A stretch of DNA of 64,000 bases. It comes from Streptomyces sp. NBC_01241. Lineage in GTDB: Bacteria; Actinomycetota; Actinomycetes; Streptomycetales; Streptomycetaceae. The stretch's first letter is position 1. Each line of letters begins with the position of its first letter. Shown here piece after piece: positions 25,602-34,740 of the stretch. The stretch covers positions 3,568,501 through 3,632,500 of the forward strand of contig NZ_CP108494.1 in assembly GCF_041435435.1 (NCBI RefSeq). Reading direction: 5' to 3'. Position numbers and translations under genes: made by a program. The notes beneath the pieces were generated by a model that ran no database searches, had not been told where the DNA came from, and saw only the letters and a list, made by a program, of their open reading frames with translations.

Positions 25602-26954
25602 TTAGCTTCGGCCGCCACTGATTCCAACCGCCTTCGCTCCGCGTCGAGTTGTTGAATAATCACCGGAATACCGGCGACGACGGTCTCGCAGCACGATCGC
25701 GGTGCCCGCGATCACTGCGATGAGAAGGCCCGTGGTGGCCAGCACATAGACCGAGATCCGGGTGATCCGCTCCTGCCGGGTCTCCCCCACCTGGAGGGCG
25801 ATCGCCTCCGGTCCGACGGGACCGTCCGACACCGCACGATCCGGGACAGGGGCGTTCACCGGGTGTTCGTCGTCGTTGAGAGCGCGCACCGGATCGACCA
25901 CTCCCCACCCGATGAAGTCATCCCGGCCCTTGACCGCGCGTTCAGCGGTCTGCTCGATCTGGGCTACCACCTGGGACTGCGTCCAGCGCGGGTGTTTCGC
26001 CCGTAGGAGGGCAGCGACTCCGGCGACGTAGGGGGCCGAGAAGCTGGTGCCGTTGTCGACACACTGGCCGCCCTTCGGCACGGTGGACACCATGTCGACA
26101 CCTGGCGCCGCGACCCCCACGAAGGCCCCGGTCTGGGAGAACGGCGCCCGCTCGTCGTTGCGGTCCGAAGCGGCCACCGCCAGGACGCCCGGATAGGCCG
26201 CCGGGTACGTCGCCTTGACCTTGCCGGCGAGACCGTCGTTACCCGCGGACGCGACCACGACGATGTTGCTGCTCAGAGCCTCGCGCACCGCGAGCGCCAG
26301 GTCGGAGTCGGCCCGCAGGGGCTTGACGGTGTCCTGGGAGATATTGATGACGCGGGCGTGCTTCGCGATGGCGTGGCGGATGGCCGCCGCCATCGTCGCG
26401 GCGGTGCCGGTGCCTTTGTCGTCGTTCTGCCGGATGGGGATGATCGTCGCTTCCGGGGCGAGACCGACGAACCCCGTGCCCTGACGCGGGCGGGCCGCGA
26501 TGATGCCGGCGACCTTGGTGCCGTGGCCGACGAGATCGGTGGTGCCATCACCACCGCCTCCCTTGCCCTTGGATTTCGAGGCATCCGTGGCCGGGTCCTG
26601 GGACTCGTCCTTCGACGGCGGAAGCAGGTCGGTTCCGGACGCCCGGTCAACAGCGGACTTCAGCTGCGGATTGGTGTCGTCGACACCGGTGTCGATCACC
26701 GCGACCCGGACCCCCTTTCCCTTGGTGTCCTGCCAGAGCTGGTCGAAGACCAGCCGCTGGAGTGCCCAGGGACGGCCCTGAATCTGCTTCGTCATCGGAA
26801 AGGTGCACTCGCCGCTGCCCTCGGAACCCGTCTGCGGGTCGGAGCCCTGTGCTGCCGCGGAAGCCTGCGCGAACCCCGGCAGGCCGGCGCCCGCCGCGCA
26901 CATCAGGAGCAGCACGACGGCCGAAGAACGGAATCCATTGCGTGTGATCATCAC
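25602..26954 (-). CDS. mycP: Type VII secretion-associated serine protease mycosin (second copy)
   Basis: This S8 protease of 450 residues has a signal peptide (~8-33), catalytic D88 (AVIDTGVDD), H144 (LVGHGTKVAG), N239 (ASAGNDG) and S304 (NGTSFSAPYVAG). A C-terminal TM helix at about 400-425 is followed by a basic tail. A Gly/Lys/Asp-rich insertion (~112-138) lies before the His motif, the loop that is extended in mycosins. It is only distantly similar to the copy at 21369-22628. It follows eccB by 20 bases, so it belongs to the eccB transcript and is probably the mycosin of the core machine. Confidence 0.92.
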   Translation of the reverse strand: MMITRNGFRSSAVVLLLMCAAGAGLPGFAQASAAAQGSDPQTGSEGSGECTFPMTKQIQGRPWALQRLVFDQLWQDTKGKGVRVAVIDTGVDDTNPQLKSAVDRASGTDLLPPSKDESQDPATDASKSKGKGGGGDGTTDLVGHGTKVAGIIAARPRQGTGFVGLAPEATIIPIRQNDDKGTGTAATMAAAIRHAIAKHARVINISQDTVKPLRADSDLALAVREALSSNIVVVASAGNDGLAGKVKATYPAAYPGVLAVAASDRNDERAPFSQTGAFVGVAAPGVDMVSTVPKGGQCVDNGTSFSAPYVAGVAALLRAKHPRWTQSQVVAQIEQTAERAVKGRDDFIGWGVVDPVRALNDDEHPVNAPVPDRAVSDGPVGPEAIALQVGETRQERITRISVYVLATTGLLIAVIAGTAIVLRDRRRRYSGDYSTTRRGAKAVGISGGRS

Positions 26955-26974
26955 GCGCTTCCTCCTCTCCGCTC

Positions 26975-28525
26975 TCAGGAACTCTGGGGCTGTTTGGCAC
27001 TGTTGGTGTCGAGCCGGGGTCCCTTGGGCAGGAGGCCGGACCAGTTGTCCGGTACCGGCAGCGGCCGTACATCCTGGTAGCCGAGCCTGATCTGGGCCTG
27101 GTTGACCTCGGCAGCCGGCACCTCCGACGTCCCGGGCGTCGGGTCGGCCCCGATCTTGGAGGGATCCGCGCTGCTGTCGTTGTTCGTCTGCACGGCGTAG
27201 CGCAGCCCGGTATCCGTCACCAGAAAGAGCGAACCGGTGTTGGGGGAAGCTCCGTTGAACTGCCGGTACAGCACACCGCTGCCCGGCGTGACGTACGCGC
27301 TGGTGGCCCCGTCCTGGAAGCGGACCGGATACCCGGGGCCGGCCCAGGTGGTCAGTTTCGGCACGCCCGCCGAGGTGACGCCGTGCAGCACGTTGCAGAC
27401 GGTTCCGGTCCGGGCCGACGTGTCGTTGGCCTGTGTCGGGACGTTCTTCGGCCAGCCGTACTTCGCGTAGAACTCGTCCGGGGAAGAGGTGAAGGACTGC
27501 GGTCCGACTTCGGTGGCCTGCGCCTTCTGGCCCAGCACCTCCGCCTCCGGGCTCGTCAGGAGCAGCCTGGCGACGAGGTCGGACACGGGCGCAACCGCCC
27601 CCGGCAGGACGACGTACTGCTGCATGCCGGTACCGGCCACGGCTTTGAGTACCGTGCCCACCTTGTCCAGGCGGGGGTCCAGGCCGCTGACGCCGGCCGG
27701 ATCACCGACCTTGCCGGGCAACCGCGGGAAGTCGATGGGCTTGCCGGCGTGCAGGGTGCCGAGCCAGTCCTTGGTGACCTTCTGGGGCTGTGCGCCCTCG
27801 CTGAACAGTGAGCGGCGCAGCACCTCGTCCCGGGCCGAGGGCTTGTCGCCTCCGGTGGTCCCGATGACGTGCTGTGTGCCGTCCGCGTCCACCAGGTAGC
27901 GCGTGCCACCCCCGCCGTCCGCCTCGACGTAGAGGGCCTGGCCGCCGTGGAGCTGCTGCTTGCCGCCCACCTTGTCCGCCTCTCGGTCGGCGAGCAGGAA
28001 GACCGCCTTCTGCACGGTGTCACCGGCGCCGGCGCCCGGCTGCTCGCAGACCGCCCAGAGCTTGTTCCGGCCCGCCTCGTCCGCGCTGGGCAGCCGGTCG
28101 GGTGCGTACGGTATGCCGAGCATCGGACCGCGCTGCAGCTTTCCGTTGTCCAGTTCGGACTCCGCCACCTGCATCACCGAGGACTTGTCCGGATCCAGGA
28201 GCAGTTTCGCGGAGGAGAAGTTCAGCACCGGGTGCAGGCGCTTGACGCCTTTGGTCTCCAGGACGACGTATCGGGTTGTCGATTCACTCCCGACGATGAC
28301 GTGGGCACCGGGGTCGTCCCAGCCGTCGGGAACCTTGGGCTTGAAGATGCCCCAGGCCCCGAAGCCCGCCACCAGCAGGGCGCCCACCACCACTCCCGGC
28401 AGCAGGGCCCGCAGCGGGCGCGGCGCCCCCTCGTCCGAACCGGCTGCGGACGGTTGCAGAAAGGAGGCGACCAGCCGCTTCTTCGCGAAGGTGTAGGCAT
28501 TGAGTTCGTCCCGCCGTGATGCCAT
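26975..28525 (-). CDS. eccB: Type VII secretion protein EccB
   Basis: EccB is the mostly extracytoplasmic core subunit of the ESX membrane complex. The 516-residue protein starts MASRRDELNAYTFAKKRLVASFL, the typical EccB N-terminus. It has one TM helix at ~42-62, then the repeated extracytoplasmic domains: VIVGSESTTRYVVL; VFLLADREADKV; RYLVDADGTQHVIG; two paired Cys, WAVCEQP and TVCNVLHG; and LFLVTDTGLRYAV near residue 440. A GxxxxG-rich C-terminal segment follows. It is divergent from eccE across 257 bp holding both promoters. Confidence 0.94.
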   Translation of the reverse strand: MASRRDELNAYTFAKKRLVASFLQPSAAGSDEGAPRPLRALLPGVVVGALLVAGFGAWGIFKPKVPDGWDDPGAHVIVGSESTTRYVVLETKGVKRLHPVLNFSSAKLLLDPDKSSVMQVAESELDNGKLQRGPMLGIPYAPDRLPSADEAGRNKLWAVCEQPGAGAGDTVQKAVFLLADREADKVGGKQQLHGGQALYVEADGGGGTRYLVDADGTQHVIGTTGGDKPSARDEVLRRSLFSEGAQPQKVTKDWLGTLHAGKPIDFPRLPGKVGDPAGVSGLDPRLDKVGTVLKAVAGTGMQQYVVLPGAVAPVSDLVARLLLTSPEAEVLGQKAQATEVGPQSFTSSPDEFYAKYGWPKNVPTQANDTSARTGTVCNVLHGVTSAGVPKLTTWAGPGYPVRFQDGATSAYVTPGSGVLYRQFNGASPNTGSLFLVTDTGLRYAVQTNNDSSADPSKIGADPTPGTSEVPAAEVNQAQIRLGYQDVRPLPVPDNWSGLLPKGPRLDTNSAKQPQSS

Positions 28526-28782
28526 CTGCCCTACTTCTCCCCGTGGTTGTAGATGCCTCGCGAACCGCCCCCACTATGCCCGGCGCCGCTCGTTCACCGC
28601 CGTGCGGGTACATGCTTCAAGGAGCCGGCCGACGCCCCTGCCCGACCGGGCAGGCCGTGAACCCCCTTCGAACCCCTCATCGCCGGGCGTGGGACAGTGG
28701 GCGGTCGCGGGCCGGTGTGCGAAACGCGTCGGTCCGACTCGCACACGCCTTAGTGCCGTGACACGGAGGGACATACCGGGGG

Positions 28783-30021
28783 ATGAGCAGCGCGACGACC
28801 GCAGTGATGAGTGTGCACCCGCAGCCGGGGCGGATCGGTGGAGTGCGGCTGCACCAGGTGGTGTTGATGGAGGTCGCCGGCGCGCTGATGCTTATCGCGT
28901 GGGTGACGAACAGGATCCTGTTGGTGCCGATGGGCCTGGTTGCGGCGGCGCTGGTGCTGCTGGCGGTGCTGCGGCGGCGAGGGCGGCCGGTGATGGAGTG
29001 GCTCACCGCCGTCATGGCCCTGCGTCGGCGGCTGAGGGCCGCGCGACGGCCGTGGTCCGCGGAAGGGGTGGACCCCGCGCTGGCGCCGGTCGTCGAGTGC
29101 GAGGCGGCGCTGCGGACGTACACCTACACCGACCGGCAGCGCGAGCGCACGATCGGGATGGTGGGTGACGGAACGTTCCTGACAGCCCTGCTGCTCGTGC
29201 AGCCACGGGACGAACCGCTGCGGATGGCCCGGGAAGCGCGTCCGCTGGAACTCGGGTTGCTGCACGACGCCCTGGAGGTGGACGACATCCGGCTGGAGTC
29301 GGTACAGGTCGTGCAGCACACGCAGCCCGCGCCCGGACCGCACCTGCCTGAACAGGCCGCGGCGGCACGGTCGTACGCGCCGCTCCAGGCCCAGGCCGGT
29401 ACCCCCGCGATCCGGCTGACATGGATCGCGCTGAAACTCGACCCGGAGCTGTGTCCGGAGGCGGTGCAGGCACGCGGCGGCGGCATCGACGGAGCGCAGC
29501 GCGCGCTGTTGCGGGCCACGGATCAGCTGGCAAGCCGACTGGCAGGGGCGGGATTCGACGCTTCGGCCCTGACCGAGGCGCAGGTGACGTCCGCCCTCGC
29601 GACCTCGGCCGGGGTGAACCCGCAGGCCAGCGCGCTGGCGGTGCGGACGGATGCGCCGCTGCGGCGCACCACGGAGTCCACCCGCGCCTGGCGCTGCGAC
29701 GACCGTTGGCACACGACCTACTGGGTCGGCCGCTGGCCGCACCTGGGCGCGGGTGCTGCGCCATCGGCACAACTGGTGGCACTCCTGACGTCGATGCCGG
29801 CGCTGGCCAGCACCTTCAGCCTGACGGTGTCGCGCGGAACCGGTGGCACACCGGCCGTCAGCGGATATGTCCGCCTCACCGCCCGCGGGAGTGATGAACT
29901 GGTCTCGGTGCGACGGCAGTTGGAGCGCGCCGCACGAGGAGTGAAGGTCGGCCTCGTACGGCTGGACCGCGAACAACTGCCCGGCGTGCTGGCCACCTTG
30001 CCCCTCGGAGGTACCCGTTGA
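28783..30021 (+). CDS. eccE: Type VII secretion protein EccE
   Basis: The 412-residue protein has two N-terminal TM helices (about residues 24-42 and 45-65: VVLMEVAGALMLIAWVTNRI and LVPMGLVAAALVLLAVL). A large cytosolic/peripheral domain follows, with the EccE repeats and the motif TYWVGRWPHLG near residue 310. EccE sits at the periphery of the ESX membrane complex. The stop overlaps the next gene's start, so the two are translationally coupled. Confidence 0.9.
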   Translation: MSSATTAVMSVHPQPGRIGGVRLHQVVLMEVAGALMLIAWVTNRILLVPMGLVAAALVLLAVLRRRGRPVMEWLTAVMALRRRLRAARRPWSAEGVDPALAPVVECEAALRTYTYTDRQRERTIGMVGDGTFLTALLLVQPRDEPLRMAREARPLELGLLHDALEVDDIRLESVQVVQHTQPAPGPHLPEQAAAARSYAPLQAQAGTPAIRLTWIALKLDPELCPEAVQARGGGIDGAQRALLRATDQLASRLAGAGFDASALTEAQVTSALATSAGVNPQASALAVRTDAPLRRTTESTRAWRCDDRWHTTYWVGRWPHLGAGAAPSAQLVALLTSMPALASTFSLTVSRGTGGTPAVSGYVRLTARGSDELVSVRRQLERAARGVKVGLVRLDREQLPGVLATLPLGGTR

Positions 30022-30788
30022 CCGCCCCCCGTATGACGCCCCCCGGCACTACCGGTCCGGCTGCTCCCGCCCCACCGGCGGCCGGACGGGGCAGGGCCGG
30101 GTTCGGACTGCTCGGCCCACGCCGCGGCCGGCACGTACTGCCCGTGGAACAGCTCGCCGCGCTGTCGCTGCCGCTCGGTGACGACGGAGTCGTAGCGGGC
30201 GTCGACGCGAAGGGGAAGCCCGCGGTACTCGGCTTCTTCCGCCCCTCCCAGCTCGATGTCGTGGTCATCGGCAGTGTGTGGACGGCGCAAGTACTGGCGC
30301 TGCGCACAGCCGGCACCGGTGCGCGCGTCGCCGTCGAGACGGCCAGGCCGCAGGCGTGGACGGGACTCGCGCAGGCCGCGGGCGGCGGGCAGCAGTGCAT
30401 GACGGTGCACGACGTCAAGCAGGTGGGACCGCAGGGCGCGTCGGTCACCAGCCCCGTCCTGGTCGTGAGGGACTGCGGTATGCGCCCGCCGCGCAGCCGG
30501 CTGGCGACCGGGCCGTGGCAGTCCGTGCTGACGCTGCTGCCGTTCCTGGGCCCGACGGCGCCGAGGCTGCTCGGCAACGCGGGACTGGTCGGGATCCAGC
30601 GGGTCTCCCCGGAGGAGGCCGCGGTCCTCGCCCGGATTCTGCGGCTGCCCCGGGTACAGGCGGAGGCGCTGCCCGTACTCGGCGACGACATGGTGCTGTG
30701 GTGTACGACTCAGCACCGGAAGTTGGTCAAACTGCAACCGACCGATGTCGAGGCCGGGCTCATCGGAACCCCGCGCCGCCTGGACTGA
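30018..30788 (+). CDS. ESX-associated conserved hypothetical protein downstream of eccE
   Basis: The protein has 256 residues. A TTG start at 30018 overlaps the eccE stop by 4 bases and has GGAGG 8 bases upstream. It has a Pro-rich N-terminus, then alternating beta strands (HVLPVEQLAALSLPL, LDVVVIGSVWTAQVLAL, VTSPVLVVRDCG). No TM segment or catalytic motif is clear. The coupling to eccE argues for a role in assembly or function of the ESX complex. The name is unknown to me. Confidence 0.75.
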   Translation: MTAPRMTPPGTTGPAAPAPPAAGRGRAGFGLLGPRRGRHVLPVEQLAALSLPLGDDGVVAGVDAKGKPAVLGFFRPSQLDVVVIGSVWTAQVLALRTAGTGARVAVETARPQAWTGLAQAAGGGQQCMTVHDVKQVGPQGASVTSPVLVVRDCGMRPPRSRLATGPWQSVLTLLPFLGPTAPRLLGNAGLVGIQRVSPEEAAVLARILRLPRVQAEALPVLGDDMVLWCTTQHRKLVKLQPTDVEAGLIGTPRRLD

Positions 30789-30985
30789 CTTGATCCTTGA
30801 TCTGTGCGGTGGGTCCGCGGGTCCGCTCGTCGGGGAGCACAGCTGGTGCCGGGGGGCGTCGCCCGCCCACTGACGACGAGGAAATCCGACGCTGGACGAC
30901 CACGCTGGACGGGCCACGCCGGTCGGCCGAGTCGGACGGGCCGCGCTGGACGGCCACGCCGGCGCGGGCCGGAAGCGGGCCGCCC

Positions 30986-31034
30986 CCGAACCGCTCGTGA
31001 TCGACGCCGTGCCGGCCGATCGCGAGCGGTTCGG
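30986..31034. terminator. Inverted repeat between convergent genes
   Basis: Bases 30986-30997 are the exact reverse complement of 31023-31034 (12-bp arms), with weaker inner pairing. It lies between the eccE operon and fbiC, which converge. The rest of 30789-30985 has imperfect GGACG-CCACGC repeats and no gene. Confidence 0.55.
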
Positions 31035-31054
31035 CTGACGAGCCCCCCGCCCTG

Positions 31055-33634
31055 CTAAGGCAGCACCGGCAGCAGCACCGGCAGGTGGCCGTCCGAGGCG
31101 GCGGCCGCCGTGACCCGCTCCTCGGGGACCTCCCCGTACAGCGTCGTACGCGGCTTCGCCGGCCGCCCGGCCAGCTCGGCGATGGCGACCAGGTCCTGGA
31201 TGGAGCGGTACGAGCCGTAACTGGAGCCCGCCATCCGGGAGATGGTCTCCTCCATCAGCGTGCCACCCAGGTCGTTGGCACCCGAGCGCAGCATCTCGGC
31301 CGCGCCCTCCGTGCCGAGCTTGACCCAGCTGGTCTGGATGTTGGTGATGTGCGGGTGGAGCAGGAGGCGGGCCATGGCGGTGACGGCCCGGTTGTCACGG
31401 TCGGTGGGGCCGGGGCGGGCGATGCCGGCCAGGTAGACCGGAGCGTTGGTGTGGATGAACGGGAGGGTGACGAACTCCGTGAAGCCGCCGGTCTCCTGCT
31501 GGAGCCGGGCCAGGGTCCGCAGGTGGCCGAGCCAGTGGCGGGGCTGGTCGACGTGGCCGTACATCATCGTCGACGAGGAGCGCAGTCCCACCTCGTGGGC
31601 GGTCCTGATGACCTCCAGCCAGGTCGCCGTCGGCAGCTTGCCCTTGGTGAGGACCCAGCGGACCTCGTCGTCCAGGATCTCGGCCGCCGTGCCGGGGATC
31701 GAGCCGAGCCCGGCCTCCTTCGCGGCGAGAAGCCAGTCGCGGATCGACATGCCGGTGCGGGTGGCCCCGTTGACGACCTCCATCGGCGAGAAGGCGTGCA
31801 CGTGCATGCCGGGGACGCGTTCCCGCACCGCCCGCGCGATGTCGAAGTACGCGGTGCCGGGCAGGTCCGGGTGGATGCCGCCCTGCATGCAGACCTCGAC
31901 CGCGCCGACGTCCCACGCCTGCGCGGCCCGGTCCGCGACCTGGTCCAGGGAGAGGGTGTACGCGTCGGCGTCGGTGCGCCGCTGGGCGAAGGCGCAGAAA
32001 CGGCAGCCGGTGTAGCAGACGTTGGTGAAGTTGATGTTCCTGGTGACGATGTACGTGACGTCGTCACCGACCACGTCACGGCGCAGGGTGTCCGCGATCC
32101 GGCAGAGTTCGTCGAGTGCCGGGCCGTCCGCGTGGAGGAGGGCGAGGGCCTGGTCGTCGGTGAGTTTCGTCGGGTCGTCGGCGGCCTGGCCGAGTGCCTG
32201 GCGTACGTCGGCGTCGATGCGGGACGGGACCATGCCGGGGGCGGCGGCCTCGCGGAGCGCGTCCCAGTCCCCGTACACCTCGTCGAAGTCCTCGCGGCGG
32301 TCGCCGGTGCGGCCCTCGGTGTCGATGGTGCGGTGCAGGTCGGTGCGGCCGGTGGCGCCGAACTCCTCGTCGGGTTCCTGCCAGGGCAGACCGGCGGGGA
32401 TCGCGTCTTCGCGGGCCAGTCCCGTCTCCGGGTCGGCGAGGGCGCGGACGTGCGGGAGGAGGCGGGGGTCGAGCCAGGGTTCGCCGCGCTGGATGAACTC
32501 CGGGTAGATGGTGAGGCGTTCGCGGAGCGTGAAGCCCGACTCGGCGGTCTTCGCGGCCAGTTCATCGATGTGGGGCCAGGGGCGTTCGGGGTTCACGTGG
32601 TCGGGGGTGAGCGGGGAGACGCCGCCCCAGTCGTCGATGCCCGCGCCGATGAGCAGCGCGTACTCGGCGTCGACGAGGTTCGGCGGGGCCTGGATACGCG
32701 CGGACGGGCCGAGGATGTGCCGGGCGACGGCGATGGCCGCGGCCAGTTCCTCCAGCTCGACGTCCGGCATGCCGCGCATCGCCGTGTCCGGCTTGGCGCG
32801 GAAGTTCTGGACGATGACTTCCTGGATGCCGTGGTAGGCGCGGGCGGTCTTGCGCAGCGCGAAGAGGGAGTCGGCGCGCTCCTCGTACGATTCGCCGATC
32901 CCGATCAGGATGCCGGTGGTGAACGGGACGTTGGAGCGGCCCGCGTCTTCGAGGACGCGCAGGCGTACGGCCGGTTCCTTGTCCGGGGAGCCGTGGTGCG
33001 GGCCGCCCGGTTCGGACCACAGACGGGTGGCGGTCGTCTCCAGCATCATGCCCATGGACGGGGCGACGGGCTTGAGCCGCTGGAGGTCGGTCCAGGTCAG
33101 CACGCCCGGGTTGAGGTGCGGGAGGAGGCCGGTCTCCTCCAGGACCCGGATCGCCATGGCACGTACGTACGCGAGGGTGTCGTCGTACCCCTCGGCCTCC
33201 AGCCACTCCCGCGCCTCGGGCCAGCGGTCCTCGGGCCGGTCGCCGAGCGTGAACAGCGCTTCCTTGCAGCCCATGGCGGCGCCCTCGCGGGCAATGGCCA
33301 GCACCTCGTCGGGCGACAGGAACATCCCGTGACCCGCGCGCCGGAGCTTGCCGGGGACGGTGACGAAGGTGCAGTAGTGGCACGTGTCGCGGCAGAGCCG
33401 GGTCAGCGGGATGAAGACCTTGCGGGAGTACGTGATGACACCCGGCCGGCCCGCGGCTTCGAGCCCGGCGTCGCGCACCCGGGCGGCCGAGGCGGCGAGA
33501 TCCGTCAACTCGTCGCCGCGCGCCTGGAGCAGAACGGCGGCCTCGGTCACATCGAGAGCGACACCGTCGCGGGCCCGCTTGAGGGCCCGCCGCATGGAGT
33601 TGGTGGTCGGGCGTCCGCGCTGAGGATCGGTCAT
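31055..33634 (-). CDS. fbiC: Bifunctional FO synthase (CofG/CofH fusion)
   Basis: FbiC makes the deazaflavin FO, the chromophore of coenzyme F420, from tyrosine and 5-amino-6-ribitylaminouracil. Two radical-SAM domains are fused, as in actinobacteria. The CofG half has C81-x3-C85-x2-C88 (CRDTCHYC) and the CofH half has CYTGCRFC about residue 539. The length of ~859 residues is normal. I chose ATG 33634 ([11 protein letters not shown]), giving the family's N-terminus. The F420 supply fits the LLM-class F420 enzyme at 51937. Confidence 0.95.
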   Translation of the reverse strand: MTDPQRGRPTTNSMRRALKRARDGVALDVTEAAVLLQARGDELTDLAASAARVRDAGLEAAGRPGVITYSRKVFIPLTRLCRDTCHYCTFVTVPGKLRRAGHGMFLSPDEVLAIAREGAAMGCKEALFTLGDRPEDRWPEAREWLEAEGYDDTLAYVRAMAIRVLEETGLLPHLNPGVLTWTDLQRLKPVAPSMGMMLETTATRLWSEPGGPHHGSPDKEPAVRLRVLEDAGRSNVPFTTGILIGIGESYEERADSLFALRKTARAYHGIQEVIVQNFRAKPDTAMRGMPDVELEELAAAIAVARHILGPSARIQAPPNLVDAEYALLIGAGIDDWGGVSPLTPDHVNPERPWPHIDELAAKTAESGFTLRERLTIYPEFIQRGEPWLDPRLLPHVRALADPETGLAREDAIPAGLPWQEPDEEFGATGRTDLHRTIDTEGRTGDRREDFDEVYGDWDALREAAAPGMVPSRIDADVRQALGQAADDPTKLTDDQALALLHADGPALDELCRIADTLRRDVVGDDVTYIVTRNINFTNVCYTGCRFCAFAQRRTDADAYTLSLDQVADRAAQAWDVGAVEVCMQGGIHPDLPGTAYFDIARAVRERVPGMHVHAFSPMEVVNGATRTGMSIRDWLLAAKEAGLGSIPGTAAEILDDEVRWVLTKGKLPTATWLEVIRTAHEVGLRSSSTMMYGHVDQPRHWLGHLRTLARLQQETGGFTEFVTLPFIHTNAPVYLAGIARPGPTDRDNRAVTAMARLLLHPHITNIQTSWVKLGTEGAAEMLRSGANDLGGTLMEETISRMAGSSYGSYRSIQDLVAIAELAGRPAKPRTTLYGEVPEERVTAAAASDGHLPVLLPVLP

Positions 33635-33727
33635 GGAGCGAGCATACGATCGAGGCGCGCGGCCGAAACCCGGGCACTCCACTGAGCAGGACACCCCGGA
33701 CCGGAAGTGCCCGTACAGGCAGCCGTT

Positions 33728-34564
33728 CTAGTTCGGCCGGTCCTCGCGCAGCGACAGGTTCAGCCGCTCGCTCGCCAGCCGCATGTGCTCCGCCATGGCC
33801 GCGTCCGCCGCCTCCGGGTCACCGGCCCGGATCGCGTCGAGCACCGCCCCGTGCTCGTGGAGTGTCCCGCTCACCGTGCCCTCGATGTCCCCGGCCCGCT
33901 CCATCCACACCTGGAGCAGCGCCCGGATCGAGTGCAGGATGTCGCTCAGGACGGTGTTGCGGGCGATGTTCGCCGTCTCCAGATGGAAGGCGATGTCGGC
34001 GTCGATGAACGCCTTGACGTCCGTGCCCGCCTCCCGCATCCGTTCCAGGTGGCCGGCGAGGCGTTCGACGTCCTCGGCGGAGGCCCGGTCCGCGGCGAGC
34101 CGCGCCGACATGCCCTCCATGAACGTACGGACCTCCACCAGGTCCTGCGTACGCCGCTGACCGAGCATCAGCCCCCAGTTGATCGCCCGCGGCAGGAACT
34201 CCGACGTCCCCTCGCGCACGTACGAACCCGACCCCGGCCGGATCTCGATGATGCCCAGCACGTCCAGCGCGGAGAGCGCCCCGCGCACGCTGGAGCGCGC
34301 GACCCCGAGCGCGTCGGCGAGCTGCCGTTCGGCGGGCAGCCGTGTACCCGGCTTCAGATTGCCCTCGGAGAGGTGGTCGAGGAGCCGCTTGGCCACCTCG
34401 CTGACCGAGGATTCACGCACGACAGGGCGCAGAAGTGACGTCAGATCGGGCACTTCGGACTGCGTGGAATCGGGCTCTTCGGGCTGCGTGGACACGTCGC
34501 CAAGTACATCAGACGTCGCCGTGTCCGGCTGGGGCGGGAGCACGGTAGCGCGCTCATCGGTCAT
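33728..34564 (-). CDS. FadR-subfamily GntR transcriptional regulator
   Basis: The protein has an N-terminal winged HTH (residues ~50-120: VAKRLLDHLSEGNLKPGTRLPAER, then VARSSVRGALSALDVLGII) and a helical FCD ligand-binding domain (~135-265). The FCD domain carries the metal-binding pattern D-x3-H (IDADIAFHLETA), then H at EHGAVLDAI and H at MAEHMRLAS. It is divergent from the putative D-apionate operon, with a good palindrome in between (34604-34618). It is therefore the probable repressor of that operon, with a pathway acid as effector. The first ~45 residues are a disordered acidic tail. Confidence 0.88.
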   Translation of the reverse strand: MTDERATVLPPQPDTATSDVLGDVSTQPEEPDSTQSEVPDLTSLLRPVVRESSVSEVAKRLLDHLSEGNLKPGTRLPAERQLADALGVARSSVRGALSALDVLGIIEIRPGSGSYVREGTSEFLPRAINWGLMLGQRRTQDLVEVRTFMEGMSARLAADRASAEDVERLAGHLERMREAGTDVKAFIDADIAFHLETANIARNTVLSDILHSIRALLQVWMERAGDIEGTVSGTLHEHGAVLDAIRAGDPEAADAAMAEHMRLASERLNLSLREDRPN

Positions 34565-34603
34565 CTTGACCCGCTCGTCGGAGCGACGTACGTCACTTTG
34601 GTT

Positions 34604-34618
34604 AATTGGTGACCAATT
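34604..34618. promoter_or_regulatory. FadR/GntR-type operator palindrome
   Basis: AATTGGT-G-ACCAATT is a perfect 15-bp palindrome with one central base. The TTGGT..ACCAA form is like sites bound by FadR-family GntR proteins. It lies 40 bases upstream of the regulator start and 122 upstream of the transporter start, placed to control both divergent promoters. Confidence 0.7.
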
Positions 34619-34740
34619 TTGGATTCGGGGCTAGCGTGTGTGCTGTCAGCGGGCCGGACATGGGTGTTTCTCCCCTATCCCCCCTTTGTCGCCATGTGAC
34701 ATAGAGCCGGACAAAGCGGTCCGGGAACCGAGGAGTCTCC

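Noticed and set aside
25442..25663. 73-residue minus-strand frame between mycosin and esxB-like genes
   Set aside because: It overlaps both neighbours and is half in the AT-rich promoter region, with no ribosome site. Probable chance frame.
31085..33685. 866-residue plus-strand frame opposite fbiC
   Set aside because: Antisense frame kept open by codon bias. FbiC on the minus strand has both radical-SAM motifs.
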